A stretch of 44,827 bases of DNA, taken from positions 1-44,827 of the forward strand of contig CANFKS010000022.1 of assembly GCA_947447625.1 (NCBI GenBank). Reading direction: 5' to 3'. Origin of the DNA: Rhodospirillales bacterium. Lineage in GTDB: Bacteria; Pseudomonadota; Alphaproteobacteria; Acetobacterales; Acetobacteraceae. The position numbers and the translations under genes were made by a program. Within the stretch, counting starts at the first letter, position 1; the number at the start of each line of letters is the position of its first letter. A model generated the notes under the pieces. The model ran no database searches and had not been told where the DNA came from. It worked only from the letters and a program-made list of their open reading frames with translations. Shown piece by piece: positions 10,147-19,173 of this stretch.

Positions 10147-12312
10147 ATGGATCATGTGCCGGCCCATGGCGTTCATGTCTCGCGCCTTTTGAAGGATTTC
10201 ATCGACACCGAGGCTCTGCCGGGCACTGGGGTCGACAGCACTGCCTTCTGGTCCGGGCTGGCCAAGATCGTCGATGCGTTTGCGCCCAGGAATGCGGCGC
10301 TGCTGGCCAAGCGGGATGATTTTCAGGCGCAGATCGATGCCTGGCATTTGGCGCGGCGTGGGCAGGCGATCGATGCGGCCGAATATGCCGATTTTCTCCG
10401 CGGCATCGGCTATCTGTTGCCGGCGCCGGCGGCATTCAGCGTGGCGACGGAGAATGTCGACCCCGAGATCACCTCGATCGCCGGGCCGCAGCTTGTCGTG
10501 CCGGTCAGCAATGCGCGCTATGCGTTGAATGCCGGCAATGCGCGCTGGGGCAGTCTGTATGACGCGCTCTACGGCACGGATGCGATTGGCGAGGAGGACG
10601 GCATGGAGCGGGCGGGGGCGTATAACCCGGTTCGTGGGGCCGCGGTGGTGGCCAGGGCGAAGGCGGTGCTGGATGGCGCGGCGCCGCTGGTGCAGGCGAG
10701 CCATGCGGATGTGACGGGGTATGCGATCATCGGCGGGGTGTTGCAGGCGAGCCTGAACAGCGGGGCGACGACGACGCTCGCGGCAGCGGGCACGCTCGCG
10801 GGCTATCAGGGCGAGGCGGCGGCGCCGTCGGCGATCTTGTTGAAGAACCATGGCTTGCATATCGAGTTGCGCATCGACCGGTCGCATCCGATCGGATCGA
10901 CCGACGCGGCAGGGCTTGCCGACGTGGTGTTGGAATCGGCGATCACGACGATCATGGATTGCGAGGACAGTGTCGCGGCAGTGGATGCCGAGGACAAGGT
11001 CGAGGTGTATCGCAATTGGCTCGGCCTGATGAACGGCACGTTGTCGGCCGATCTGGAAAAGGGCGGGCGCAAGATCACGCGGCGGCTCAATCCGGACCGG
11101 GCGTATACGAGCCCGTCGGGCGAGACCGTGACGGTGGCGGGGCGGTCTTTGATGCTGGTGCGCACTGTCGGGCATCACATGTTCACCGACGCGGTGACGA
11201 ATGACGAGGGGGACGATATTCCCGAGACGATCCTCGATGCGGCCGTCACGTCCCTGATCGCGCTGCATGATCTCAAGGGCACGCATGCGCTGCACAACAG
11301 CCGGGCCGGCTCGGTCTATATCGTCAAGCCCAAGATGCATGGGCCGGACGAGGTGATGTTCGCGTCGGATCTGTTTGCCGCCGTAGAGGACATGCTGGGC
11401 ATGGCGCGCAACACCCTCAAGATGGGGATCATGGACGAGGAGCGGCGCACCACGATCAATCTCGCCGCCTGTATCCATGCCGCTCGGGAGCGGGTGGTGT
11501 TCATCAACACGGGCTTCCTCGATCGCACCGGCGATGAGATCCATACCTCGTTCGAGGCTGGGCCGATGATCCGCAAGAACGACATGCGGGCGGCGGCCTG
11601 GATCGGGGCGTATGAGAACAACAACGTCGATGTCGGCCTGCACAGCGGGTTGCGCGGGCGGGCGCAGATCGGCAAGGGGATGTGGGCGGCGCCGGACCGG
11701 ATGGCGGACATGCTGGCGCAGAAGATCGGCCATCCCCGCGCCGGGGCAAATACGGCGTGGGTCCCCTCGCCCACGGCGGCGACGCTGCATGCGCTGCATT
11801 ATCACCAGGTCGATGTCGCGGCGCGGCAATCCGAGTTGGCGGACCGGGTGCCGGCCGATCTCGGTGCGATCCTGACGATCCCGCTGGCGGACCGGCCGAA
11901 CTGGTCGGCCGAGGATTTGCAGCAGGAACTCGACAACAACGTCCAGGGCATCCTGGGCTATGTGGTGCGCTGGATCGACCAGGGCGTGGGCTGCTCCAAG
12001 GTGCCGGATATCCATGATATCGGGCTGATGGAGGACCGCGCGACGTTGCGGATTTCGAGCCAGCATATCGCGAACTGGCTGCATCACGGCATCGTCACCG
12101 AGGCGGCCGTGATGGATACGCTGCTGCGGATGGCGGGCGTGGTCGATCGGCAGAACGAGGGCGATCCGCTCTACACGCCGATGGCGCCGGCGTTCGACGG
12201 GGTGGCGTTCATGGCGGCGTGCGATCTGATTTTCAGGGGGCGCAGCCAGGCCAACGGATACACCGAGTTCGTGCTGCATGCCCGGCGCAAGGAAGCGAAG
12301 GCCAACCGGTAG
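10147..12312 (+). CDS. glcB: Malate synthase G
   Basis: A 721-residue protein, the normal length for the G isoform (isoform A is about 530). Recognisable blocks are [19 protein letters not shown] (about residue 262), [19 protein letters not shown] (about 385), [18 protein letters not shown] with the glyoxylate/Mg region, and [20 protein letters not shown] near the C-terminus. It condenses glyoxylate with acetyl-CoA to malate in the cytosol, completing the glyoxylate bypass or glycolate use. GAGGT lies 5 bases before the ATG. No isocitrate lyase gene is in the window. A MaoC-like gene begins 11 bases after the stop. Confidence 0.97.
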   Translation: MDHVPAHGVHVSRLLKDFIDTEALPGTGVDSTAFWSGLAKIVDAFAPRNAALLAKRDDFQAQIDAWHLARRGQAIDAAEYADFLRGIGYLLPAPAAFSVATENVDPEITSIAGPQLVVPVSNARYALNAGNARWGSLYDALYGTDAIGEEDGMERAGAYNPVRGAAVVARAKAVLDGAAPLVQASHADVTGYAIIGGVLQASLNSGATTTLAAAGTLAGYQGEAAAPSAILLKNHGLHIELRIDRSHPIGSTDAAGLADVVLESAITTIMDCEDSVAAVDAEDKVEVYRNWLGLMNGTLSADLEKGGRKITRRLNPDRAYTSPSGETVTVAGRSLMLVRTVGHHMFTDAVTNDEGDDIPETILDAAVTSLIALHDLKGTHALHNSRAGSVYIVKPKMHGPDEVMFASDLFAAVEDMLGMARNTLKMGIMDEERRTTINLAACIHAARERVVFINTGFLDRTGDEIHTSFEAGPMIRKNDMRAAAWIGAYENNNVDVGLHSGLRGRAQIGKGMWAAPDRMADMLAQKIGHPRAGANTAWVPSPTAATLHALHYHQVDVAARQSELADRVPADLGAILTIPLADRPNWSAEDLQQELDNNVQGILGYVVRWIDQGVGCSKVPDIHDIGLMEDRATLRISSQHIANWLHHGIVTEAAVMDTLLRMAGVVDRQNEGDPLYTPMAPAFDGVAFMAACDLIFRGRSQANGYTEFVLHARRKEAKANR

Positions 12313-12323
12313 GATCGCACGCC

Positions 12324-12770
12324 TTGGACCTTCGCTATCTGGAGGACCTGGAATTGGACCGGCCGTTTGCGTGCGGCGGGTTCAGTTTCACGCGAGACGA
12401 GATCATCGATTTTGCCGCGCGCTTTGATCCGCAGCCGTTCCACCTCGATGAGGACGCGGCGCAAAAGACGTATTTCAAGGGGTTGAGTGCCTCGGGCATC
12501 CATACCCAGGCGGCGGCGCTGGGCTGTGTGGTGCGGCGGCTGGATGATATTGCGGTGATTGCAGGGGCGTCGCTCGATCGGGCGATGTTCCATGTTCCGG
12601 TGCGGCCCGACCGGCATTACGCGGTTTCGGCCTGGTGGCACGAGGTGCGGCCGTCGTCGCGCAATCCGGCTCGCGGCGTGGCAGCGCTCAAGGGCGAGGC
12701 ACGGCAGGAGGATGGGGCGGTGGTGTTGGAATTCGGCGTGACTTACGTGATGGCGCGGCGGCCGGGCTGA
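12324..12770 (+). CDS. MaoC-like hot-dog dehydratase
   Basis: A 148-residue protein if started at the TTG at 12324, 11 bases after the glcB stop; an AGGA lies about 9 bases upstream. The open frame extends back into glcB, but homology-like sequence begins near ...LEDLELDRPF. FSFTRDEIIDFAARFDPQPFHLD is the classic MaoC/R-hydratase beginning, with the Asp and His of the hydratase motif, and GLSASGIHTQA follows. Such proteins hydrate enoyl-CoAs or act as mesaconyl/itaconyl-CoA hydratases. The substrate is unknown. Its stop overlaps the next ATG by one base (TGATG), so the HD gene is translationally coupled. Confidence 0.8.
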   Translation: MDLRYLEDLELDRPFACGGFSFTRDEIIDFAARFDPQPFHLDEDAAQKTYFKGLSASGIHTQAAALGCVVRRLDDIAVIAGASLDRAMFHVPVRPDRHYAVSAWWHEVRPSSRNPARGVAALKGEARQEDGAVVLEFGVTYVMARRPG

Positions 12771-13351
12771 TGTTCAGCGGGATCGATGCTCGTCTGGCCG
12801 GGCTCAGGGCGCGCTATGCCGAGCCGGGGCGGGCCTATCACGGGCAGCGCCATATCGACATTCTGCTTGGGCTGTTCGGCGAGATCAGGGGGCATCTGGC
12901 GGCGCCGGATGCGGTTGAGGCGGCGATCTGGTATCATGATGCGGTCTATGTGCCGATGAGCACCGACAACGAAATCGAGAGTGCCGCATTGCTGCGGGCG
13001 GATCTCGCGGGGCTGGCTGATCCGGGGCTGATCGAGACGGCGGCGGCGCTGGTGCTGGCCACCCGGTTCCATGCTATTGCCCCGGGTCTGCCGCCGGATG
13101 TGGCAGCGGATTCTGCGTGGTTTCTCGACATGGACCTTACCATCCTGGGCGCGGATGAGGCGACATTCGCATGGTATGACGCAGCGATCAGGCTGGAATA
13201 TGCCGCCGTTGCGGAGGATGTGTGGCGGGCGCGGCGGCCGGCCGTGCTGGGCATGTTCCTTGCGCGGGAGCGGTTGTATCTGACGGATTATTTCCATGAC
13301 CGCTGCGACGCACAAGCGCGGGCCAATCTGCGGCGGGCGATCGGGGGCTGA
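12770..13351 (+). CDS. Predicted HD-superfamily metal-dependent phosphohydrolase
   Basis: A 193-residue protein. The start is the ATG that shares one base with the MaoC-like stop. The metal ligands of the HD fold are visible: H28 in YHGQRHIDILL, H56-D57 in WYHDAVY, a mid-protein ATRFH, and the acidic FLDMDLTILG segment. This matches the uncharacterised family described as predicted metal-dependent HD-superfamily hydrolases, whose substrates are unknown. Overlap with the MaoC-like gene indicates co-expression with it, and perhaps with glcB. Confidence 0.75.
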   Translation: MFSGIDARLAGLRARYAEPGRAYHGQRHIDILLGLFGEIRGHLAAPDAVEAAIWYHDAVYVPMSTDNEIESAALLRADLAGLADPGLIETAAALVLATRFHAIAPGLPPDVAADSAWFLDMDLTILGADEATFAWYDAAIRLEYAAVAEDVWRARRPAVLGMFLARERLYLTDYFHDRCDAQARANLRRAIGG

Positions 13352-13422
13352 GGCGGGGTTGCGGTAGAGGGCGCTCCGACGGTACTAGACCCCGTCATTC
13401 ACTGTCTGGCTGGAACACACCC

Positions 13423-14193
13423 ATGAGCACCGCCTTGTTCGACTTGACCGGCCGCACCGCCCTGATCACGGGGTCGGCGCGGGGCATTGGCCTGGCGCTG
13501 GCGCAGGGGTTGGCGCAATCCGGCGCGCGCGTGATCGTCAACGGGCGGCAGGCCGGGAGTTCCGAGGCGGCGGCTTCAGGACTGCGGGCGATGGGTTTGC
13601 AGGCGCAGAGTGCGGCGTTCGATGTCGCCGATGCTGCCGCGGTCGAGGCCGCCTTCGCGGGGTTCGATGCGGCTGGCCTGGAGATCGATATCCTGATCAA
13701 CAACGCCGGCATCCAGCATCGCCAGCCCATGCTCGACCTCGCATTGGCCGATTGGCAGCGGGTGATCGACACCAATCTGACCGCGGCGTTCCTGGTGGGG
13801 CGAGAGGCGGCGCGGCGGATGATCGCGCGCCAGCGGGGCGGCAAGATCATCAATATCGGATCGCTCACCAGCGAGGCAGCGCGCGCCACGGTGGCGCCGT
13901 ATACGGCGGCGAAGGGCGGGATCAAGCTGCTGTCGCGCTCGATGGCCGCCGAATGGGCGCAGTTCGATATCCAGGCCAATGCGATCGGGCCTGGCTATAT
14001 TCTGACCGACATGAACCAGGCGCTGGTGGATAATCCGCAATTCGATGCCTGGGTGAAGGCGAGCAATCCTGCCCAGCGCTGGGGACGGCCGGAGGAACTG
14101 GTGGGGGCTGCGGTGTTTCTGGCGTCGAAGGCGTCGGGCTATGTGAACGGGCAGATCATTTATGTGGATGGGGGGTGGTTGGCGGTTTTGTAG
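13423..14193 (+). CDS. SDR oxidoreductase, gluconate 5-dehydrogenase-like
   Basis: A 256-residue classical short-chain dehydrogenase. The nucleotide-binding loop is TGSARGIG (about residues 16-23), with NNAG near 93, the catalytic Ser in GSLTSE and YTAAK (Tyr-x3-Lys) near 158-162. The N-terminus FDLTGRTALITGSARGIG and the C-terminus SGYVNGQIIYVDGGW resemble gluconate 5-dehydrogenases, which interconvert gluconate and 5-ketogluconate in acetic-acid-bacterium relatives. Substrate assignment in SDRs from sequence alone is weak. The stop is followed within about 6 bp by a palindromic element. Confidence 0.75.
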   Translation: MSTALFDLTGRTALITGSARGIGLALAQGLAQSGARVIVNGRQAGSSEAAASGLRAMGLQAQSAAFDVADAAAVEAAFAGFDAAGLEIDILINNAGIQHRQPMLDLALADWQRVIDTNLTAAFLVGREAARRMIARQRGGKIINIGSLTSEAARATVAPYTAAKGGIKLLSRSMAAEWAQFDIQANAIGPGYILTDMNQALVDNPQFDAWVKASNPAQRWGRPEELVGAAVFLASKASGYVNGQIIYVDGGWLAVL

Positions 14194-14198
14194 GAAGG

Positions 14199-14323
14199 AA
14201 GGGCTTCTTTTTTGAAAAAAAGAAGCAAAAAACTTTCCCCCGTTTTGGACGATGCTATGTCGCCCTTGCTGAACGGATAAAGTTTTTTTGCTTCTTTTTT
14301 TCCAAAAAAAGAAGCCCTTGCTT
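14199..14323. repeat. Tail-to-tail pair of poly-A/T palindromes (copies 1 and 2)
   Basis: Copy 1 (14199-14238, plus orientation) has arms GCTTCTTTTTT (14203-14213) and AAAAAAGAAGC (14216-14226), then AAAAAACTTT. Copy 2 (about 14275-14323) is the same element inverted, including a shared flank that reads ATCCGTTC in element orientation. Each copy begins just after a stop codon: copy 1 after the SDR gene, copy 2 after korB. The two copies can also pair with each other as one long hairpin around a 40-base spacer. It probably acts as the bidirectional terminator for the convergent genes; it also looks like a REP-type dispersed repeat. Confidence 0.8.
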
Positions 14324-15377
14324 ACCGCAGCGACGCGTTCAACTTCTCAAGCGCCGCCGACCCCGGACACAGCATATCATCGTTCATCCCATTGAGCGGA
14401 TGCTGCGCGGTGCCGAGCAGGTCATGCATGTCGCCGGACTCACCGTCCACATAAAGCAGGCCGGTGACGATTTCGCCGCGGGCGTGATGTTGCTGCAGGA
14501 AGTTCATCGCGGCGATGCGGTCGGTGGCGTCGTAGTCGTTGGCGAGTTTGCGCAGCTTGAGCAGCGAGCCGTCGTGCTGGCGGACGATTTCGACGGAGCC
14601 GGCGGGGTAGTCGGCGGTGATCTCCTCGCGGCCTTCGATGACGTCGAGGAAATTCACGGCGGCGTTGTGTTCGCGGACATAGTCGAAGCTTTTGGTCGAA
14701 CCTTCATGGTTGTTGAAGGTCACGCAGGGGCTCAGGCAGTCGATGAAGGCAGCGCCTTTGTGGGCGAGCGCGCCTTTGATGAGGGGGATGAGCTGGGCTT
14801 TGTCGCCGGAGAAGCTGCGGCCGACATAGGTGGCGCCGAGTTGCAGGGCGACGGCGACGAGGTCGATGGCCTCGTCGTTGTTGGCGACGCCCTTTTTCGA
14901 CTTGGCGCCCTTGTCGGCGGTGGCGGAGAACTGGCCCTTGGTGAGCCCGTAGACGCCGTTGTTTTCAACGATATACGTCATGTTGACGCCGCGGCGGATG
15001 GAGTGGGCGAACTGGCCGAAGCCGATCGAGGCGCTGTCGCCGTCGCCGGAGACGCCGAGGTAGATGAGGTCCCGGTTGGCGAGGTTGGCGCCGGTCAGCA
15101 CCGAGGGCATGCGGCCGTGGACGGAGTTGAAGCCGTGCGAGTTGCCGAGGAAGTAGGTCGGCGTTTTCGACGAGCAGCCGATGCCGGAGAGTTTGGCGAT
15201 GCGGTGGGGCGGCAGGTCGAGCTCGAAACAGGCATGGATGATGGCAGCCGAAATACTGTCATGGCCGCACCCGGCGCAGAGGGTCGAGATCGAGCCCTCA
15301 TAGTCGCGGCGGGTGAAGCCGAGGCCGTTTTCGGCGAGCTTGGGGTGGTGGAGCTTGGGCTTGGGAAGAAAGGTCAT
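14322..15377 (-). CDS. korB: 2-oxoacid:ferredoxin oxidoreductase, beta (TPP) subunit
   Basis: A 351-residue beta subunit. The thiamine-diphosphate motif is GDGDSASIG followed by VENNGVYGLTKGQ. Cysteines in CAGCGHDSI (about residue 34) and GIGCSSKT (about 67) are the usual 4Fe-4S ligands. The family oxidatively decarboxylates 2-oxoacids to acyl-CoA while reducing ferredoxin; the sequence most resembles 2-oxoglutarate (KorB) types, but 2-oxoacid choice is not certain. Its ATG overlaps the korA stop (ATGA), so it is translationally coupled. It ends at an inverted hairpin facing the SDR gene. Confidence 0.9.
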   Translation of the reverse strand: MTFLPKPKLHHPKLAENGLGFTRRDYEGSISTLCAGCGHDSISAAIIHACFELDLPPHRIAKLSGIGCSSKTPTYFLGNSHGFNSVHGRMPSVLTGANLANRDLIYLGVSGDGDSASIGFGQFAHSIRRGVNMTYIVENNGVYGLTKGQFSATADKGAKSKKGVANNDEAIDLVAVALQLGATYVGRSFSGDKAQLIPLIKGALAHKGAAFIDCLSPCVTFNNHEGSTKSFDYVREHNAAVNFLDVIEGREEITADYPAGSVEIVRQHDGSLLKLRKLANDYDATDRIAAMNFLQQHHARGEIVTGLLYVDGESGDMHDLLGTAQHPLNGMNDDMLCPGSAALEKLNASLR

Positions 15378-17212
15378 GATACGGCCTTCCGGAGCGGAAC
15401 GATTTTGAGGGAAGCGGCGGTGTCTTCGATGGCGCCGGCGATGAAGGAGGCGGTGATCGGCGAGCCGTCATAGTGCAGGACACGCTGGAGCTTCTTCGGG
15501 TTGATTTCCAACTCGTTGATCAGCAGCGTGCGCATCTGGGCGTCACGGTTTTGTTCGACGACGAACACTTGGTCGTGTTCCTCGATGAATGTCTCGACTT
15601 CGGCGCCAAAGGGGAAGGCGCGGATGCGCAGCGCGTCGATGGCGATGCCCGTGGCGGCGAGCATGTCGATCGCCTCGTCCATCGCAGGCGCCGTGGAGCC
15701 GAAATAGATGGCGCCGAGTTTGGTGGCATCCTTCGCGTCGCGGCGGATGGCGGGGGGGACGATGGTGGCAGCGGTGCGGAACTTCTTGAGCAGACGCTCC
15801 ATGTTGTCCTGGTAGGCCGCGCCCTCTTCGGTATAGCGCGCATAGCGGTCGCGCGAGGTGCCGCGGGTGAAGAAACTGCCCTTGGTGGGGTGGGTGCCGG
15901 GGTAGGTGCGGTAGGGGATGCCATCACCGTCGACGTCGAGGTAGCGACCGAAATCGCGGCCGGCGTCGAGTTCGGCGGCGGTCATCACCTTGCCGCGGTC
16001 CATGCGCTTGGTGTCGTCCCATTTGAAGGGGGCGCAGAGGCGGTCGTTCATACCGATGTCGAGGTCGAGCATGACGAAGACCGGGGTTTGCAGACGATCC
16101 GCGAGGTCGAAGGCCTGGGCGCCCATCACGAAGCACTCGTTCGGGTCTTCGGGGAAAAGCAGGATGTGCTTGGTGTCGCCGTGGGAGGCGTAGGCGGCGG
16201 AGAGCACGTCACATTGCTGGGTGCGGGTCGGCATGCCTGTGGAGGGGCCGGCGCGCTGGACGTCGAACAGCACGGCGGGGATCTCGGCGAAATAGGCCAG
16301 GCCGAGGAATTCCTGCATCAGGGAAATGCCGGGGCCGGAGGTTGCGGTGAAGGCGCGCGCGCCGTTCCAGCCGGCACCGATGACCATGCCGATGGAGGCA
16401 AGTTCGTCTTCGGCCTGGATGATGGCGTAGCGCTTTTCGCCGGTTTCCTTGTCCTTGCGGAACTTCTCGCAGTATTTGGTGAAGCCCTCGGCGAGGGAGG
16501 TGGACGGCGTGATGGGATACCAGGCGCAGACTGTGGCGCCGCCATAGACGGCGCCGAGGCCGGCGGCGGCATTGCCTTCAAAGAGGATGCGATCGCCGAT
16601 CTGGTCGGCGCGGCGCACGGTGAGGCCGATCGGGCAGGCGAGGTTTTTCAGCGCATAGTCGCGGCCGAGTTCGAGGGCGTTGTAGTTGGCCTGGATCAGC
16701 TTGTCGCGGCCGCGGAACTGTTCGGCCAGCAGGCCCTTGATGGCATCGGGGTCGATGTCGAGCAGGGCCGAGAGGGCGCCGACATAGATGATGTTTTTAA
16801 ACAACTGGCGTTCACGGCTGAGCGTGTACTGCGCGTTGCAGATCGCGGTCAGCGGCACGCCGATGACGTTGACGTCAGCCCGGAACTTCGAGGGCGGGAT
16901 GACGCGGGTTGAATCATAGAACAGGTAGCCGCCTGGGACGATGGACTTGATGTCCTGGTCCCAGGTTTGCGGGTTCATGGCGACCATCAGGTCGGTGCCG
17001 CCGCGGGCGCCCATATAGCCCTTTTCCGAAATCCGCACTTCGTACCAGGTGGGCAGGCCCTGGATGTTGGAGGGGAAGATGTTGCGCGGCGTCGCGGTGA
17101 CGCCCATGCGCAGGATGGATTGGGCGAACAGCTTGTTGGCGCTGGCGGAACCGGATCCGTTGACGTTGGCGAATTTGACGACGAAGTCGTTGACGGCTTG
17201 CAGCTGGCTCAC
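15374..17212 (-). CDS. korA: 2-oxoacid:ferredoxin oxidoreductase, fused gamma-alpha subunit
   Basis: A 612-residue fusion. Residues about 10-190 are the gamma domain (NGSGSASANKLFAQS, YMGARGGTDLM). From about residue 225 comes the alpha/pyrimidine-binding domain (AWYPITPSTSLAEG, ATSGPGISLM, QRAGPSTGMPTRTQQ) and a C-terminal domain with VFVVEQNRDAQMRTLL. The start is the GTG at 17212, which overlaps the upstream TGA (GTGA) and is preceded by GGAGG at about 7 bases. The open frame beyond it is antisense noise. With korB it forms the CoA-dependent oxidoreductase. The gamma-alpha fusion is common for KorA. Confidence 0.9.
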   Translation of the reverse strand: MSQLQAVNDFVVKFANVNGSGSASANKLFAQSILRMGVTATPRNIFPSNIQGLPTWYEVRISEKGYMGARGGTDLMVAMNPQTWDQDIKSIVPGGYLFYDSTRVIPPSKFRADVNVIGVPLTAICNAQYTLSRERQLFKNIIYVGALSALLDIDPDAIKGLLAEQFRGRDKLIQANYNALELGRDYALKNLACPIGLTVRRADQIGDRILFEGNAAAGLGAVYGGATVCAWYPITPSTSLAEGFTKYCEKFRKDKETGEKRYAIIQAEDELASIGMVIGAGWNGARAFTATSGPGISLMQEFLGLAYFAEIPAVLFDVQRAGPSTGMPTRTQQCDVLSAAYASHGDTKHILLFPEDPNECFVMGAQAFDLADRLQTPVFVMLDLDIGMNDRLCAPFKWDDTKRMDRGKVMTAAELDAGRDFGRYLDVDGDGIPYRTYPGTHPTKGSFFTRGTSRDRYARYTEEGAAYQDNMERLLKKFRTAATIVPPAIRRDAKDATKLGAIYFGSTAPAMDEAIDMLAATGIAIDALRIRAFPFGAEVETFIEEHDQVFVVEQNRDAQMRTLLINELEINPKKLQRVLHYDGSPITASFIAGAIEDTAASLKIVPLRKAVS

Positions 17213-19005
17213 GCGAGCGCCTCCACTTTGGCCGGGACAGGGTTGACCTGAGCCATGTCGAGCAGAAAGCGCTGCATATCCCAGGCGCCGGTGGGGCATC
17301 GCTCGGCGCACAAGCCGCAATGCAGGCAGACATCCTCGTCCTTGGCCATGATGCGGCCGGTCTTGAGGCCATCGGAGACGTAGATGTCCTGGCTGATGTT
17401 GTCGGCCGGGGCGTTGAGGCGGCCGCGCAATTCGGCTTCCTCGCCATCCTCGGTGAAGGTGATGCAATCGACCGGGCAGATATCGACGCAGGCATCGCAT
17501 TCGATGCACAGCTTGGGGGCAAAGACGGTCTGCACATCGCAGTTCAGGCAGCGCTGGGCTTCCTTGAAGCCGAGCACCTGGTCAAAGCCGAGTTCGACTT
17601 CGGTCTTGATGTCGACGAGGGAGACCTCCTTGTCGCGGTGCGGCACTTTGAAGCGCAGATCGATCGAGACATCGTTGTCGTAGCTCCACTCGTGGATGCC
17701 CATCTTCTGGGATGCGAGGGTGACGCCCGGCGGCGGACGATCATTGATGTCCTGGCCCTGGCAGAAGCGGTCGATCGAAATGGCGGCCTGGTGGGCGTTG
17801 GAGACGGCCCAGATGATGTTTTTCGGGCCGAAAGCGGCATCACCGCCGAAGAAGACCTTGGGATTGGTCGACTGGAACGTGACGGGATCAACCTTGGGCA
17901 TGCCCCAGCGGTCGAACGCGATGCCGATGTCCTGCTCGATCCAGGGGAAGGCGTTTTCCTGGCCGATGGCGACGAGCACATCGTCGCAGGCGTATTGCAC
18001 GATTGCACCGGTCGGGATCAGGCTGCGGCGGCCCTTTTCGTCGTAGGTGGCTTCAACCTTGTCGAAGCTCATGCCGACGATTTTGCCGTGCTTGTGGATG
18101 ACTTCCTTGGGAACGAGGAAGTTGATGATGGGGATGTCCTCGTGGATCGCGTCCTCCTTTTCCCAGGGGGAGGCCTTCATTTCCTCGAAGCCGGAGCGGA
18201 CGATGACTTTCACCTCGGTGCCGCCAAGGCGGCGGGCGGAACGGCAGCAATCCATCGCGGTGTTGCCGCCGCCGAGCACGATCACGCGCTTGCCGATCGA
18301 GGTGATGTGACCGAAGGACACCGAGGAGAGCCAGTCGATCCCGATATGGATGTTCGCGGCGGAGTCCTGCCGGCCGGGAACATCGAGTTCGCGGCCACGG
18401 GGCGCGCCCGAGGCGACGAAGACGGCGTCGTAACCGTCGTCCATCAGGCCCTTGAGGCTTGAGATATAGGAATTATAGCGGGTCTCGACGCCAAGGTCGG
18501 TGATGTAGCCGACTTCCTCGTCGATCACCGAATCGGGCAGGCGGAACTTGGGGATCTGGCTGCGGATGAAGCCGCCGCCCTTGGGGGCGCTGTCGAACAC
18601 CGTGACCTGGTAGCCGGCGGGCACGAGATCCCGCGCGACGCCGAGACCGGCGGGGCCGGCGCCGACGATGGCCACGCGCTTGCCGTTGCTGGCGAAGGGC
18701 CCCTGCGGCATCAGGCGATGGACGTCGCCCTTGTTGTCGGCGGCGACGCGCTTGAGGCGGCAGATCGCAACCGGCTCTTCATCGACACGGCCACGGCGGC
18801 AGGCCGGCTCGCAGGGCCGGTCACAGGTCCGCCCCAGGATGCCGGGGAAGATGTTGGACTTCCAGTTGACCATATAGGCGTCGTCATATCGGCCGGCAGC
18901 GATGAGGCGGATATATTCGGGGACCGGGGTATGGGCGGGACAGGCCCACTGGCAATCTACGACTTTATGGAAATAGTCGGGATCACGTATGTCGGTTGGC
19001 TTCAA
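17209..19005 (-). CDS. GltD-like FAD oxidoreductase with two C-terminal [4Fe-4S] clusters
   Basis: A 598-residue protein. The N-terminal GltD/DPYD-type iron-sulfur domain has Cys at 18, 22, 61, 65 and 69. The FAD-binding motif is VAIVGAGPAGLG (111-122), the NAD(P)-binding motif VIVLGGGNTAMD (241-252) and the second FAD motif GGDAAFGPKNI (387-397). The C-terminus carries two ferredoxin clusters: CIECDACVDIC (500-510) and CLHCGLCAERC (560-570). It is not glutamate synthase, since no large subunit is present. Coupling to korA (4-base overlap) suggests it shuttles electrons between NAD(P)H and the 2-oxoacid oxidoreductase or ferredoxin. The start is the TTG at 19005; no better in-frame start lies upstream. 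Confidence 0.85.
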   Translation of the reverse strand: MKPTDIRDPDYFHKVVDCQWACPAHTPVPEYIRLIAAGRYDDAYMVNWKSNIFPGILGRTCDRPCEPACRRGRVDEEPVAICRLKRVAADNKGDVHRLMPQGPFASNGKRVAIVGAGPAGLGVARDLVPAGYQVTVFDSAPKGGGFIRSQIPKFRLPDSVIDEEVGYITDLGVETRYNSYISSLKGLMDDGYDAVFVASGAPRGRELDVPGRQDSAANIHIGIDWLSSVSFGHITSIGKRVIVLGGGNTAMDCCRSARRLGGTEVKVIVRSGFEEMKASPWEKEDAIHEDIPIINFLVPKEVIHKHGKIVGMSFDKVEATYDEKGRRSLIPTGAIVQYACDDVLVAIGQENAFPWIEQDIGIAFDRWGMPKVDPVTFQSTNPKVFFGGDAAFGPKNIIWAVSNAHQAAISIDRFCQGQDINDRPPPGVTLASQKMGIHEWSYDNDVSIDLRFKVPHRDKEVSLVDIKTEVELGFDQVLGFKEAQRCLNCDVQTVFAPKLCIECDACVDICPVDCITFTEDGEEAELRGRLNAPADNISQDIYVSDGLKTGRIMAKDEDVCLHCGLCAERCPTGAWDMQRFLLDMAQVNPVPAKVEALA

Positions 19006-19173
19006 GACGCAGACACTCCCATCTCGTGCGGCCCCGCCGCTTGGTGTATTCTGATCGGCGCCGGGTGAACCGGGTTGCCGACTATGCCATCGTGCCCAAC
19101 GCGCCGGTAGGGGGCCAAGTCTGCATCCACCTAGGGGCTGGTTCGTCGGTTGGGAAGGGGGGATGATGCGGTG

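Noticed and set aside
10123-12279. 718-codon open frame on the minus strand across glcB
   Set aside because: Antisense to malate synthase G; Arg/His/Pro-rich translation with no recognisable domain.
14175-15473. SDR-adjacent open frame with GFFFEKKKQKTF-like peptide
   Set aside because: The peptide is only the translation of the palindromic repeat, and the rest is antisense to korB.
15473-16912. 479-codon open frame on the plus strand across korA
   Set aside because: Antisense to korA with low-complexity Gly/Val/Asp translation; no supporting start site.
17209-19005. Glutamate synthase small subunit (gltD)
   Set aside because: No gltB is present, the protein has two extra C-terminal ferredoxin clusters, and it is coupled to korAB.
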